This document shows, in pieces, positions 32,306 through 44,633 of a DNA stretch of 64,000 nucleotides. The DNA lies in assembly GCA_037043015.1 (NCBI GenBank), contig CM073331.1, positions 620,001 to 684,000 of the forward strand. The letters are read 5' to 3'. The DNA is from Bryum argenteum. Taxonomy: Eukaryota > Streptophyta > Bryopsida > Bryales > Bryaceae. Under the pieces are notes generated by a model. The model made no database searches. It was not told where the DNA came from and worked only from the letters and a program-made list of their open reading frames with translations. How positions within the stretch are numbered: position 1 is the stretch's first letter; the number at the start of each line of letters is the position of its first letter. The translations under genes and the position numbers were made by a program.

Positions 32306-35300
32306 TTAGCTGACGTTACACTGCTGCAGCCACGGATGATCGTACTTGACATACTCCGCCCAGTAGGGTTTGAATTTTGCTAAGCCGATTTCTAACCACG
32401 GCTTCAAGTTCCCGTTGTAGTGGACAACTGCGGCATGTTCGATCAAAGTCTTCGGTACGTTGGGGTTATATCCAAGCCCCAATACATGCCACGACTTGTC
32501 GAGCGGGTGTGTTAACCCGTAGAACGTCGTCAGTCCAGGTGGTAGAGTCCCAAGCTTCCACAATGTTCTGTCCGCATTCTGCATCATACAAACAACATCC
32601 ACCTCTTGCTATCAGATCATTGCACTAGAGGACCTTTCATTGTTTCGGAAAGGACTCAGCAATGAACATAAAATGAATAAACTTAGAACCAGGCTCTATA
32701 CGATCTTTTGGAGTATGGCGAAATTTGATGTTGAGCACGACGCAAAATCACCAAAGGGACCAAGTCAATCAGCAAGTAGCAATCACTTACCAGGACTTGC
32801 CAGCTGTGGTAGATGGCGGTTATGTCGCGTTTCTTCCACTCCTTGAGATCAAACATGTTCATGCCGTAAGCCCAGCCACAAGCGGCAGGATCGAAGTTCC
32901 GTGCAATGTGTGGGTTCGAGAAATTCAGGTACTTGTCAAAACGATGGAAGCTTATTCCACAGGTCTCGACGGCTCCATTCACCATTCCTTGGAGATCTTC
33001 CGACCAGAGACCCGTGAGATCCTTCCTAACGACGACATCATCATCCAAGAAGAGCATTTTGTCCAACTTGGGGTACACTTCGGGCAGGTAGAATCTCAAG
33101 TGATTCAGCATCGACAGATACTTCGGATTCCTATACTTCAGATTGGAATTACCCCTCTCTCTTCCCGTCTTGAAGTAGTATGCCTTTGTGGACTCACCCT
33201 CAAGCTGCTTCAATATAGGACAGTAGGACGAGTTCAACCACTTGAACTCGTCCACATTCATGACCTCGATGGTGGCTGCGCCGGGAGGGTTGCCGAGAAA
33301 CCACATTCTCATCGCTCCATAGTTGAGAGAGTCTGTCACCACATGAATCACATGCTTGCTCGGATCCTGCAACCACATCCAGGACCAAATGAGTCACAGA
33401 ATCAGTTGGAACTCGCACAAAACTCGGTGCCTATGAACAAGAGATAGTGACCAAGCTGAGAGATTCATAATCGAATGCTTCTAATAATCAGAGTAGGCTT
33501 CTGAAAACAAGGACTACTGTTACCTTTGCATTTGTGACAGTGGAGTTGACAACAACGGCTGCTGCAAGCACGTTGTCCGAAAAGAGGGCATAGTGGTATA
33601 GTCTGGTATCCTCAAGATTTTGCTGATTTGGGAACTGACGTTCAGCAGGAGAGAGATCGCCGTAATCAACAGTCAACCGCATGGATACGCAATGTAGACC
33701 CTTGGGCATAGTCTTTGCAGCCAGTTGGCTCAAAAAGTTGCTCTGCTTCTTGAAACTTCGGAGCTGGTCTTCCGACGTCTGTAACATGGCCCTCAGCTTC
33801 TTGATGAGTGCTTTATCATCAGATTTAACAGTCCTAGCTTTTGCCAAAAGCTCTCCCAATGCCTTCATCTTCTTTTCAATCCTGCGTCTAACAATAAAAC
33901 TGCGGTGTCAAAACACAAAGGTTTGGTTTCAGAAAACCGCCCATATATTTGGATAACCTGAGGAGATTGCCCCGCGAAGCCGTATGCTGCATGTAACAGG
34001 TACTTAAAGCAAAGAAAAGTGGAAGACTTAAGATTCGTTCTAAAGAGTATTGATAGAAGAAAGCTGCGCACCCCTTTGGAAGCTCAGCATCGATACTGAC
34101 ATCCTCTAGCATTCTCATAATCTCTTTGATGCGGGCCTTTAGATCTTGAACAAGCCGAGCATCATTATGGGTTACCGCGATGTTTACGTAAGCTCGCGCC
34201 ATAATCAGCTGATCACGCATGATTCGCACAATGCTGTCCGAGCTAGTAGACATTTCTCTTGATCTCCAGATGCTGTGTGATTTCGTGATTGCATTATCCA
34301 CAACTTTAGCCCTTCTTATCGCCTCAGCTTCCAATTTCTTAGACTCCTTCTCATCCTGTTGAATGAGTTGTGTTCCTCTACTTTCAGATCGTTCTCGGCG
34401 CTCCTGCGTACCAAACCGCCCGAGTATTTATCAGCGCTCGTCCGGCCATGCATATAAGGATATGCGAGCAAGTATTCACTTGCTCAAGGTCAGTTGAGTG
34501 CAAGCACTCTTATACTGCACGAAAGATACGGTATACCAATTAACCTTGAGGTTTGAGGTTTGAATACTTGCAATTGCAAAATGAAATCTACACCAATGTT
34601 GTTTCAACCGCTCACCTTCCTTGCAATTTTGGCAGCAGAGTTACTGCTGGTGTTTGTGCTTTCCAGATTATCATCATCTGTTAACACCACATTGAACACG
34701 CATTAACAACGCCTCATTATTATCTCAACACTCCTTCAGATAGAGGAAAGGCTTCTACGTTCGTAGAAATATACACACGCCATTGTGTGCTTGAAGATGG
34801 AATCGAGAGGTACGTCTTGCAAGGATCTCGAGATTTCAGGATTTAAAAAAAATAGTTAACAGGGAAAGTTCTTGATTTTACCTGCCGCCAAGCTTCCATC
34901 TGAGTCTCCACCCTCGTCCTCAGGCTCAGTTTCATCCGTGTCCTCGAGTTCCTCAGCTTGAGAATCCGAAACAGCCAAACGTGAGGAATTGGAACTTTCA
35001 TCATCGACGTCCACAGTTGTCTGTTCCTTATGTTCAGTCTCAACTACCTCGCGATGCTCATTCGATTCTTTCCGACAATCAGCGTCAGTTTCTTCGCAGC
35101 TGCCATCTTCAGAACCTTCTCCTAATTTTCGATTCTCAACAACCTGTACCTCAGGATCTGTCCTACTTGATTGAACAGCATCTCCCCGTATCCAAGACGA
35201 AGACAAGTCATTACGGCCATTCAAGTTCAGAGGCCCGTCGTCTTCGTGCTTTGCGTTCAAGAGGTTTCGCACCTAACCAAAGCAGACACCTCCTACTCCG

Positions 35301-36513
35301 TCAATGCTACAAAACTAGAAGAAGATCCACGTAGTTGCCTCTCGAACAAATCAAGTGTCGCTCACACGAGATGCTCATACACACAGAGACTTCATCTTTA
35401 ACGTCAAGCAACGAAATTGCAGATTTCAAGTCAGATTTGAAAGACGCGGACCGAGGCTCCTCACATTTCTTGATCAATAGAGACTTTCAATTGTGTTTGC
35501 AAGAAGTGATGCGTACCTCCTGGGGAAAGAGTTCACCTATCTGCTCTAAGGCCATGCGCCTTACATGTTCTTCTTCAAGAAACTGCACGTGAACGAGAAG
35601 CAAAATTTAAACACCATGCGCCGAAACGTGTGCTTCTCCACTAAAAAATAAATAAAAAGCAAGTGCAATGAGGGACAATGCAGGTAGATCTGATGACATA
35701 CTTCATCTGACGACTCCCGAACAGAATGCGAATGCTCTGCACCACAAGTACATGCAACGAAACACTCGGCTTATCAAACAAATCTCAAGATCTCAACTCC
35801 AAAAGCTCAAAGTCGTAAATTCAACTGCATCGTAAGCTCAAAGTCGAACGACTTCACAAAACCAGGCCTTCTACTCTCGGTCCTTAACATCCAAAATCCG
35901 CTCAGGGAACTCCAAACAATTAACCTAAAAGTCTCGCACTAAGAAATTCCTCTCAAGAAGCTCCAAAACTAAATCTCATCCTCATTGCTATAATCACGAA
36001 TCTTAAACAACATCAACACAAAGAATTCCGCAATAATTTCTATGCAAGCATAAGCATGCATTTCAGCTAATGAAACAAATCTCAAAATCTCAACTACAAA
36101 AGCTCAAAATCTCTCGAATAAAAATTAAGCTCAAACCCGAACGAGTTCATAAAATCAAGCCTGTCATTTCCTTTCCACCTCTCGATCCTAAACATGATCA
36201 TAAATCCGCTCATAAAACTCCAAACTATCAACCTAAATTTCTCTCACTAAAAACAAAAAAAATTCTCTCAAGAAGCTCCAAACTAAATCTCGTCCTCATT
36301 GATAAAATCACTAAACAACATCAACACAAAGAAATGCAATATTTTCAAGAAAATTCACTTACTGCTGTCGCCTCTGGTGGTAAGAAGAAAGTACGAAGGT
36401 CCAGCAACAGACACCAAAACGATAACACCGATCAAAACTACATAACGCGAATTACTACTAGTTCGCTGATGATGAGGAGTCAACCAAGCTTTTCTTGATT
36501 GCATCGGAGGCAT
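32306..36513 (-). CDS. Polygalacturonate 4-alpha-galacturonosyltransferase, GAUT1/GAUT4-like (GT8), nine exons
   Basis: Exons 36513-36363, 35736-35702, 35582-35517, 35272-34882, 34677-34616, 34403-34072, 33881-33524, 33366-32791 and 32578-32306; all introns are GT-AG and phases agree, giving 747 residues. Residues 24-44 (YVVLIGVIVLVSVAGPSYFL) are a signal anchor for type II Golgi membrane topology. An acidic linker (about 85-215) is longer than in Arabidopsis GAUT1. Next come the conserved stem segments (MRDQLIMARAY, LRAMLQTSEDQLRSFKKQS, LSQLAAKTMPKGLHC) and the catalytic GT8 domain: FLDDDVVVRKDL with the DxD metal site at 573-575, NPKYLSMLNHLRFYLPEVYP, CGWAYGMNMFDLKEWKKRD and HYNGNLKPW (710-718). 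The enzyme adds galacturonic acid from UDP-GalA to homogalacturonan. Exon 2 (35 bp) is the least certain, but it restores phase exactly. Confidence 0.95.
35774..36332. repeat. Tandem duplication of about 260 bp within GAUT intron 1
   Basis: Copies at about 35774-36026 and 36068-36332 share, in order, ATCTCAACTCCAAAAGCTCA-like, AATCCGCTCA, AACTCCAAACAATTAACCTA-like, CTCAAGAAGCTCCAAA and AACAACATCAACACAAAGAA. About 75-80 percent identity. Both lie between exons 1 and 2. The 142-codon plus frame over copy 2 is a by-product. Confidence 0.8.
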
Positions 36514-38556
36514 TGTAGCGAACAAATCGCTCTTCTGGCGTAGAATTCACCAATTCACCATGATCTCGTCCGCACCGACCGTAAGTTTCACTGATGATGG
36601 ATCTGAGGGCGGCATTGATTGATTGATTGATGAGAAACAAGCTCTATTGGAATGCAATGGCCGCCAAAGTGGTGGTAAATATATATATACAATGGCGGAA
36701 GACGTACTTTGAAAAGGCTAATTATACACAGCGGGAGTTTCGGTTGGCGGGATCAGGTCACCAGCTCCACATGACATGGAGAATCAGACTATTTTGAGAA
36801 TAAGACTAATTTTGCTATTGAAAGTACAGTGTAGTTTTGAATTCTCCTTTGCATGTTGTTACTATAATATTTTCACCCATGTTGTTAAAAACGTGGATTC
36901 CCCAAATAAACTGCACTTTGAGCAGTTTTCAAACGTTTTTATTGAAGAATTCGGTGGGGGGATTAAACAATTTTGGGCAAGTCAACATGGTTTTCATTTA
37001 TTGTGTGAGTGGAGTGGCACGCGCTTCTGAGAATTGTTTTGTATTGGATGTGACTGGTTAAATGGTTTCTTTCTAATAATGGGTGTGTAGAAAATATTAG
37101 AGTTGTGTATACAAGACTTCTTAACCCTAAAGTGACATTTTGGACAGTATGCTTTTAAATTGGTATGCATCTCCATGAGTTAAATGTGTGGGAGAGCAAG
37201 ATTTTTATTTTTCATTTTTTTCAAAATATTATTCACTTTTGTAGGAGGCTCGAAAAATGTATATAATAATGATTGCTCATGAGGAATGTGTAAGGAGGAT
37301 GTATATTATAGCTTCCAACTTCAAATCTCAATGTAGATATGATATACATCTTAGATTAATCTCTAATGAATCTTAGGTACATATTAATACATTTATTCAA
37401 TTAAATTGTACATGGGTGATGGACTTTGATATCTGCAGATGAGTCATAGCCTGTTTGTTACCCTAATATCAGTATTCCTTGTATATCTTTTTTTCTTGAG
37501 TTATAATCCCCTTAAAGCATCTAGGGTCTCATCCCATCTGTGGGTAGGTTCAGAAAATCGATTGGGTTTTAAGGTTTATTTTTGGGGTTTTATTTTTAGG
37601 TTTGAGGTGATGGGTTCCTGTCTCGTCTCATTCTTGAAATAAATATTTTCATGAATGAAGTTTTCTATGACTTCAAACTTACCATTCAAGTTTAGGTTTT
37701 AGGTTTCAGGTGATTAGTCACTGTAATTCAAGGTCTCTGGTCTCATTCTTGAAATTGAATTTCAGAAAACTAAAATATGTCACCCTCTCAAACTCACACA
37801 TGATTACATGATCACTCGGGGTTTTTGTACCTGCATGCGATGAGACCTCAACCCCCTGACACAAGTGTCAGATTTCTCTCCCAAACAGTCAAAACAATCA
37901 CTCAGGTTTTCTTTCTGCCTGGATGCCATGACCCACGACTCTGGCCCCTCATAATTGTGCCCTTCTTGAGGAATTATGCTATTTAAATAGAATTGTTGTC
38001 ATTCCACCACAAGTGTGGGTTGTCTCTCGACATTCTTAGGTGCTAATCCCACAATCACACTTTTCGACACAATGAAAATTCCCACCTTGCATTCCAAGAG
38101 GAGAGTCTTGAAAGAAAAACATAAAATTCGGGCTTTGTAGCCTTAGGAGTTGATAACAAAACATGTTTGCGACATTACCAAGAACAAAAGATTGTAGTAG
38201 TACAACCAATTTTCTAACATTCCCCCTCAAAAAGGATCGTAAAGCTTTCCTGCAATTCAAAATCATGGTCACACAAGAAGGCAGAAGGAAATCTAATGAG
38301 CTTCGTAAAAGTGCCAATCAACAATTTCATTTAAGATGAAACTTCCTGAAATTTCGCATTCCTGATTGACAAAATGCTAGCAAACTTTAACACGTTGAAA
38401 ATTCACTATACTACAGCACACATTCAATCATCATGTTGTCAGATCAAAGATGCAAAGGTTTACAAGACCTTCGTTGCAATCAAAGGCAGCTGGTCACATT
38501 CAAAGAAAAGCATGAGTTGCTTCAGGTAAAAAATACAACAACCTGCCCTATAATGA
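36514..38556. other. Intergenic; GAUT 5' flank and DUF952 3' flank
   Basis: A run TATATATATA at about 36680-36689, some 165 bp upstream of the GAUT start codon on the minus strand, could serve as its TATA element. A GATT run lies at about 36617-36632. The rest is AT-rich and I see no gene or mobile element. Confidence 0.35.
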
Positions 38557-39825
38557 TTATGAGATTGTGTTGGCGAGGTCAAATGGAAGGACATGCTTCC
38601 CACTCTTCAGTTCAATCTTGGCTGACGATTCCACAGCACTCAGAGGCAAGGGAGTGAAGCTCCCATCATCAGGCCCATAGAAGTGTGGGAAAGTGCCCAT
38701 GCCTTCCACTTTGTCGTAGCGCAATCCATCCCCAAGCTGCACAAAGCATGATAATAATCTGAATCAAGGATCTTCAAACACGATCGAAGCTTAAGAATAA
38801 GGTAGAGACACCCTAAATCACTAATACAAGGTTCAAAACGTCATATTCTTAGTATGTAAATATCAAGCTTCTGTATGTAAATGTTCGCAACCTTTCTGCA
38901 AGCAAGAGGAACTTCTTGATTCGAGAGGATACTACAGTATCTTGTCATTTTCACCTTCGATGAGATGCCATGAATTTTATGATGTAGAAGTGCCAAGAGA
39001 GGTTACGATTAAGTGAAAGAGACACAGACAAGTAATGTACCTTAGAAGTATCGACTTTGAGCAAGTAGAGATCACTTCGTTCGGCAAAGAATGTAGCAAG
39101 TGTCCCTGGCACCTATACATGCTCAACGCACAAGTCAACGTAAGTCATCTGTTCATCCATGGAATCTCAACTTATGAAGCAAGAATCCTAAATACTGTTT
39201 CCTCTCGACTTTAAACTAGAGACATGCAGGCTCAGAACAGGGAAGATCCTAGGAATGATCCGCTTTTAAGTGGCAAATCATAATTGCTTGAGTACACTAA
39301 TCTCACTCTGTTGACCAGCCAGTCTGTCAGTGCACCTAGAAGTCAACGACTGGCCCACAGAGTCTGAAGTCAACGACCGGACAATTCTACGTTATCTTTT
39401 ATAGCACTGAAGAATTTTCTGCACAATTGGCCCACTTGTGAAAGAAGCAGCGGTTGTTCTGCCATTAGATCAGTAACAGATTGTTAAAACCCTCGCCAAG
39501 TAGTTTGCTACTGCTGTTCACGATTGCATTCTTCTCAGTTGATTGTTTCAGAAGATGAACAAGCTGGAGCCCCCATCAGGTGAGAGCTTGATCGAAGAGG
39601 TTCAAGTTTGCTTTCGGTGTCCGAAATGTCCAGCATTCTCGTGATCGATCAAAGCAGGAGAGAGAGAGAGAGAGAGAGAGAAGGAATCACCTGAGCAGCA
39701 GTACTGAGGTGGATGTAACCGGAAGAAGAATCGAGCTGCCCTCCTCGCAACTCCCCGGCAGATTGTGCTTCCGTCCACTCACTCTCGGGACTGATCCGGT
39801 AAATGAAAGCATCCATTTCCGCCAT
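38557..39825 (-). CDS. DUF952 family protein, three exons
   Basis: Exons 39825-39691, 39112-39041 and 38736-38557 join in phase 0 at both GT-AG introns to 128 residues ending in TAA. The sequence follows the small DUF952 family of bacteria and plants: FIYRISPESEWTEAQSAGEL at the N terminus, GYIHLSTAAQVPGTLATFFA, DLYLLKVDTSKLGDGLRYDK and the diagnostic FPHFYGP (after GMGTF), ending FTPLPLSAV. The first ATG in frame with the domain is at 39825; a GTG-headed extension upstream is ignored. No signal peptide or membrane segment is seen, so it is probably soluble. The fold is thought to be ADP-ribosyltransferase-like, but the biochemical role is not established. Intron 1 carries a GA microsatellite directly at its 5' side. 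Confidence 0.9.
39658..39680. repeat. (GA)n microsatellite in DUF952 intron 1
   Basis: An uninterrupted run of about eleven GA units; in the transcript it is a CU-rich tract a few bases after the donor GTGATT. Confidence 0.95.
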
Positions 39826-41244
39826 ACCTGACTGTCTCTCTGCAATCACGGAACCCTAAAATGCCTCAAATTACGCTTCACAGCAGAACGAATCCCACTC
39901 AGACGTCGCAACTGCAAAATTTACAATATGAAATTGGCTACCGAAAAGCAGCAACTCCCAACAACCGATCATCTCGTGCATTGACCAGAACCGGCTTAAA
40001 AACTTGTAAGACAGCAGAAGACTAACGAAATCAAAGCACGTGAGAATCGGCTTCGATACCTCCCGAAAGAAAGGAGTGATACCCTAAAGAACTTAAAATC
40101 TGAGCTCCTTGAAAAGCTTCAATACAATCCGACTGAATGATGGGTTATTTCGAATGGTCGATTGCCAATCTTCGAGTGGGATATTTGAATATGAGAGGAC
40201 AATCAATGCTCGCAAAAGTGGAATCGATGATAGATTCCAATGGGGAGGGATGGGATGGGGACTACTGTATTGTAGTAGCTAGGGATGACTGAAGGATTAC
40301 TGTAGTAGGTTACTTTAGAGCATGTATAGTCCGTATTGTGGGCTGGAGAGTGGAGCCTTGTTTGTTTGGAGTGTGAGGAACCCCGGCCCACGAAGTATCT
40401 CTGTAACCTGACCAAGAGGGTTGAAGTCCCTTAAATTCTAGCACTCCATAATTCAAAGTTATTCAGTGACGTCACTCACATTTTAGTGTCCCCTTTAAGA
40501 CACATGGCAGAGATTTTATTGGCAAAAAAATTCTTTTTATTGCAACCCGCTTGTTAGAAAATGTCATTGGTGAGGGACCTTTTCCTCTACCCTGCCTTCT
40601 AACAAGGGTTGGGGTTTCGACGCCTGCAAGCTTTTGACGCAACCCATTGGCGTGTCCTAGAGCAAAAGGCTTAAAATGCTCTTGGTAACTTTAGACTATG
40701 AAGGAGGGTTGGTCCAACAACGAGATTTGACCATGATGATCGGTCCTATCTATAGGATGAGCCTATCCGGAAAAATCCATCATTGTCTACAAATCCCATT
40801 TACACCCCCACAACAATGTACGCGGAGTACCGACATTTAGTTACAAGTTGACCGGTTGATTTTGAGAATTTCTAAATGAGATAGAAAAGTTTAGGATGAG
40901 GTTTCGGATAAAAGTATATATTATGTTGCTTTTATAAGAATCAAGCGGCCATGGTTACTCTCACCAACTGTTATCTGGCTAATGTCTCTTCATGTGAGAT
41001 TTGTTGGGCCTTCTGATGGTATAAGTTCTTCCCTCTGCTACATGTGCTTCAGGCTCATTTGCAATTTATGCGCTTCAAGTTGAGACTCAACCGCAAAAAA
41101 TTTGTAGTTCAAGGAGCTTCACTTTCCGCGAGGTCATACTAATTCAAAACTTGCTTGTAGTCAAGTGAAGGAAATCAATCTCTTTTCAGTACATCGTTGT
41201 TGTTTAGACCTTATTTTGTCTATATCTCTAGTGATGCAAAAGAA
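39826..41244. other. Intergenic; DUF952 5' flank, then possible decayed transposon sequence
   Basis: No gene seen. Sequence from about 40990 onward may already belong to the hAT-like fragment described next, but the reading there is too broken to be sure. Confidence 0.35.
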
Positions 41245-41670
41245 ATGATTTGTAGAATCCGGAATCACTCTTTTTATGGTATTATAATTGACAAGCCCAC
41301 TGAAATAAATTTGAATTGTCACCTTCTAGTTTTTGCAACAGCTATGGAAGAGGGGAGTCCATGACAATTTTCTTAGAATTTTTACATATAGAGGGCAAGA
41401 AGAAAGATGCTACTATCATTTATGACATTCTTATCTCCAGTCTCTAGAGTTGGGAAGTAGATCTTTGCAAATTCATTGCCTTTGGGAGTGACGATGCAAG
41501 CACCATCGTTGGTAGCCAAAGTAGTGTTGCTACCAAGAATTGACAACAAGTTAATCCCTTCCTTCTCTCTTCTCATTGTGTTGAACATCCTACAGCCCTC
41601 GCAGCCTTGGATGCTGCAAAAGCCCCTAATTGCAAAATCTTGTATAATGAAATTAATTCCATTTCCTCTT
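41245..41670 (+). pseudogene. Decayed hAT-like / DUF4371 transposase fragment
   Basis: In shifting frames on the plus strand one reads SFYGIIIDKPTEINLNCHLL with VFATAMEEGSP, then FLEFLHIEGKKKDATIIYDI, then CKFIAFGSDDASTIVGSQSS and later NPFLLSSHCVEHPTALAALD. This order (an acidic DxxTD-like strand, the SDGAS(T)MVG-type motif, and a CxxH motif) is that of DUF4371/hAT-type transposase-derived proteins found in animals and plants. At least one frameshift near 41360 and stops near 41436 and 41547 break it, and both ends of the domain are missing. No TIRs were found around it. An antisense 124-codon frame here is a shadow. Confidence 0.65.
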
Positions 41671-43725
41671 ACTTTCATAAATTTGCGTGATGAGACGTTT
41701 GCTAGGTTGGACGCCCTCAATCGCACGTGCCATAAGCCACGATTACTTTTTAGCACGTCACGGTAAAGTCAACATTCGGTACGATGTCGTGACACATTGC
41801 AATCGTGACAAGACGCTATTGTGTTGGAAATGGCCTCGGTCACAATAGAATAGACAACCATGGGTATTTTTGAAGCTACAATATTGCGTCATAATAAAGT
41901 GAAATAAACAAATAAATAATATTGTTATGGAAATACCATAAAATTAAAAAACTTAATTTGGGGAGAAGAATTTCATATTATTCTTTTTCAAGAAAACAAA
42001 GAAATTATATATTTAAATCTGATCTATATATCAGAGGTATTGATAGAGAATCATAATGTTATGTCTTTTTAAGAAACCAAACTTCATTCGAGCGACTTTA
42101 ACTTTCCCTTCTACATTTTTGGAGCAAATAACATAATTTTATAGATATAAAGCTTCTGTAGCATACAAGTATGAGCTTAGGATGGATGGGGGAGGAAAAT
42201 GCAAGGTTTGAAATATTAAGGTCTCTTAACTCCTAAAGCTCTTTTAGTTCCTGACTATTCTTACAAGCTGAATAGGCTTTTTGTTGTCTGGAGTAGGGCA
42301 CATTAAAATGTTAAAAATAATAATTTTCCCCAAGATTTTTATTAGGTGTTCCCCATAGTAGTGATACTACAAGGTGTCTGCAACACATTGCAAAGTCAAA
42401 TTCCAATTTTGGAGTTCTTAATGCAAATTTTGGTTTAACCACCCTAGGCGAGCAAATAAAACTCCTTTATTCTTAGAATTTTCTATATTTAGAAAATTTT
42501 CACTAGCAAATCACTATTTGAGTTTCAAGGGGTCCCTAGTCATTAATTTTATAAGGGAAGCCTTCAAATTTTATAAGAGCAAGCTTCAAAGTTTTTAGAA
42601 ATTTCATTAAATAAATGTGCACATACTTTGGATGTTACGTTATTGCATATGATAAAGAGTCAACCGTCAACTTTATATCACTGACTAAAAATAGGCTTTT
42701 GTAAGATATTGTGCTTAGAAGTCTATAACCAGTTAGTCTAGAAAGAAATATGCACATATTTCCGGAAGTGCATACAGGTAAAAAATCTCAGTTTTGACAT
42801 TTCAAGCTTCATAAACACATAAGAAAATTTAGGAGTCCATCCGAAGTCGGCTTTTTGAGATTTTGGGCAGCCTAGGTAAAGGGTCTGATTTTGGTATTTT
42901 GAATAACAATTTGATGTGAGTGTAGAAATAAATATTAGTTGTATGGGGTAAAATTTGCAATGTCAAATTCCAATTATTGAGTCTTTTAGGACAATCTTTG
43001 GGTTGCAAGCTTAAGTCGGGCATTATACATTTTGTTTTTTTATTGATTTAAAGATATGTTCACGGTCAAATCATTATCCTTTCTACTAAAAAACCCAACT
43101 TAAAATTTTTACAATTTTAACATTTCTCAAAAACAATGGTGGCGAATTCCTACACTCTATACACACTGGCCTCAAATAGGGTTAGAGTTCTTTGTTCTTC
43201 TTCTCTTGCACTCCATTAGGTCTACTTAAACTCTCTTTGAAATTCTACTAGGCTTCTACCGTCAATTGCTTATCAAAACTGTCATCTATAATAATTTACT
43301 CTAGTCTCATTAAAATCCAACGAGGAAAGAATTAACCAACATTAACTAACAACACACACCAATGATTATCATTTGCAAGATGGATGAGAAATCTACAATT
43401 CTCTGTTACACACTATCTATCCTAGCCAAAAGTAGTAAAATATAACCTTCTCGCCAAATGAACACAGATTCCAACCATGATAGATTACAAAAAAGAGATG
43501 ATGCTCAAAAAAGTCACATTGCATGTTCCTAGTCAATAAGTTATGTCCCATGGACATACCATGAAGTTGAATATTCACGCCAATCCTATATTCATGGAGT
43601 GCAAGAGAAGAGAAAGTATCCCCAATCCTATATTCACGTCAATTCTTACCAGTCTAGTATTCTTCTTCTTCTTTCCTAAACAATAACCATGTTGGCAATG
43701 TAAAATACAGACACAAGTCACCCAA
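41671..43725. other. AT-rich intergenic sequence
   Basis: No gene, RNA or element recognised by eye. Confidence 0.35.
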
Positions 43726-43976
43726 TTTGAAGTAGTCCCTTGAAGACAGCTGATTTGAAGTAGTCCCTTGAAGACAGCTGATTTGAAGTAGTCCCTTGAA
43801 GACAGCTGATTTGAAGTAGTCCCTTGAAGACAGCTGATTTGAAGTAGTCCCTTGAAGACAGCTGATTTGAAGTAGTCCCTTGAAGACAGCTGATTTGAAG
43901 TAGTCCCTTGAAGACACCTCATTTGAAGTAGTCTCTTGAAGACACCTGATTTGAAGTAGTCCCTTGAAGACTGCAT
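43726..43976 (+). repeat. 28-bp minisatellite, nine copies
   Basis: Unit TTTGAAGTAGTCCCTTGAAG plus ACAGCTGA, exact 28-bp period from 43726 to the copy at 43950. The first copies are identical; the last three carry substitutions (ACACCT for ACAGCT, TCTC for TCCC). Because 28 is not a multiple of three, all frames translate into the same interleaved peptide, which creates long false ORFs on the minus strand. Confidence 0.97.
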
Positions 43977-44633
43977 GCAAAGTACAAAAAGAATTCTAAG
44001 AGAACTCGTGACTGAGACAATCGACAACGTGAATGGTCAATGGAAACGAGGAGATGAATGTAAAGGAGCAGAGCATTGGATGAGAGGGAGGGGCTGGGGA
44101 GGGGGGCATAGCTGAGCGAGCTGGAGAGACGAGGGATGCGTTGGAAAGAAGAGATGCTTGGCATGCGCCTCAGCCCAGCCCAGCCCAGCCAGCGACCTTG
44201 CTGCTTCACCACTTTGCAACACTAGTGAGCCGGAAGGGAAGTCCGCCAGGGAGGGAGTATCAAGCTTTCGCCCCGTTTGTCACTTCCCTTTTGCTCCCCG
44301 CGCCGGAGGTGGCCACCCGGAGCGCCCGCATCCTAGGGTTGGCCATTGAGCGGACACACTAGTGTTGGGGTCGCCGCTCCCTCACTCCCCAGGTCAGATT
44401 TCATCATTCCCCGAATTTTGAGCCGCTAGGGTTTGGAACCCACAAGACGCTTTCACGATCCCCGGACAGGATTAGGGTAGGAATCTCGACAGAATGGCAG
44501 CCAGGTTTTGGGTTTCGCAGGATTGAGAATGTTGCCATCGAGGTGGAAACGATGGGGCACAGAATGGATTGATCGACGGGGTGTGTAGGGAATGTGTTGT
44601 ATTGGAGCGGAGTTGTGAAGGGAGGGATTGAAG
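43977..44633. other. Promoter and 5' leader region of PP2A B'-1
   Basis: GC-rich from about 44080, with CAGCCCAGCC reiterated at 44170-44190. No match to the 5' flanks of the other two B' copies. No defensible TATA element. Confidence 0.4.

Noticed and set aside
36070-36498. 142-codon plus frame in GAUT intron 1 and exon 1
   Set aside because: Opposite strand to a well supported gene; arises from A-rich duplicated intron sequence.
41382-41756. Minus-strand frame of 124 codons, at first sight like a mobile-element polyprotein piece
   Set aside because: The plus strand of the same bases reads as DUF4371/hAT-type motifs, so this is an antisense shadow.
43726-43976. CRISPR-like array
   Set aside because: The 28-bp units are directly adjacent, without spacers, in a plant nuclear sequence.
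43575-44027. Repeat-rich minus frames of 108-150 codons over the minisatellite
   Set aside because: Produced by the 28-bp repeat, which is open in several frames at once.
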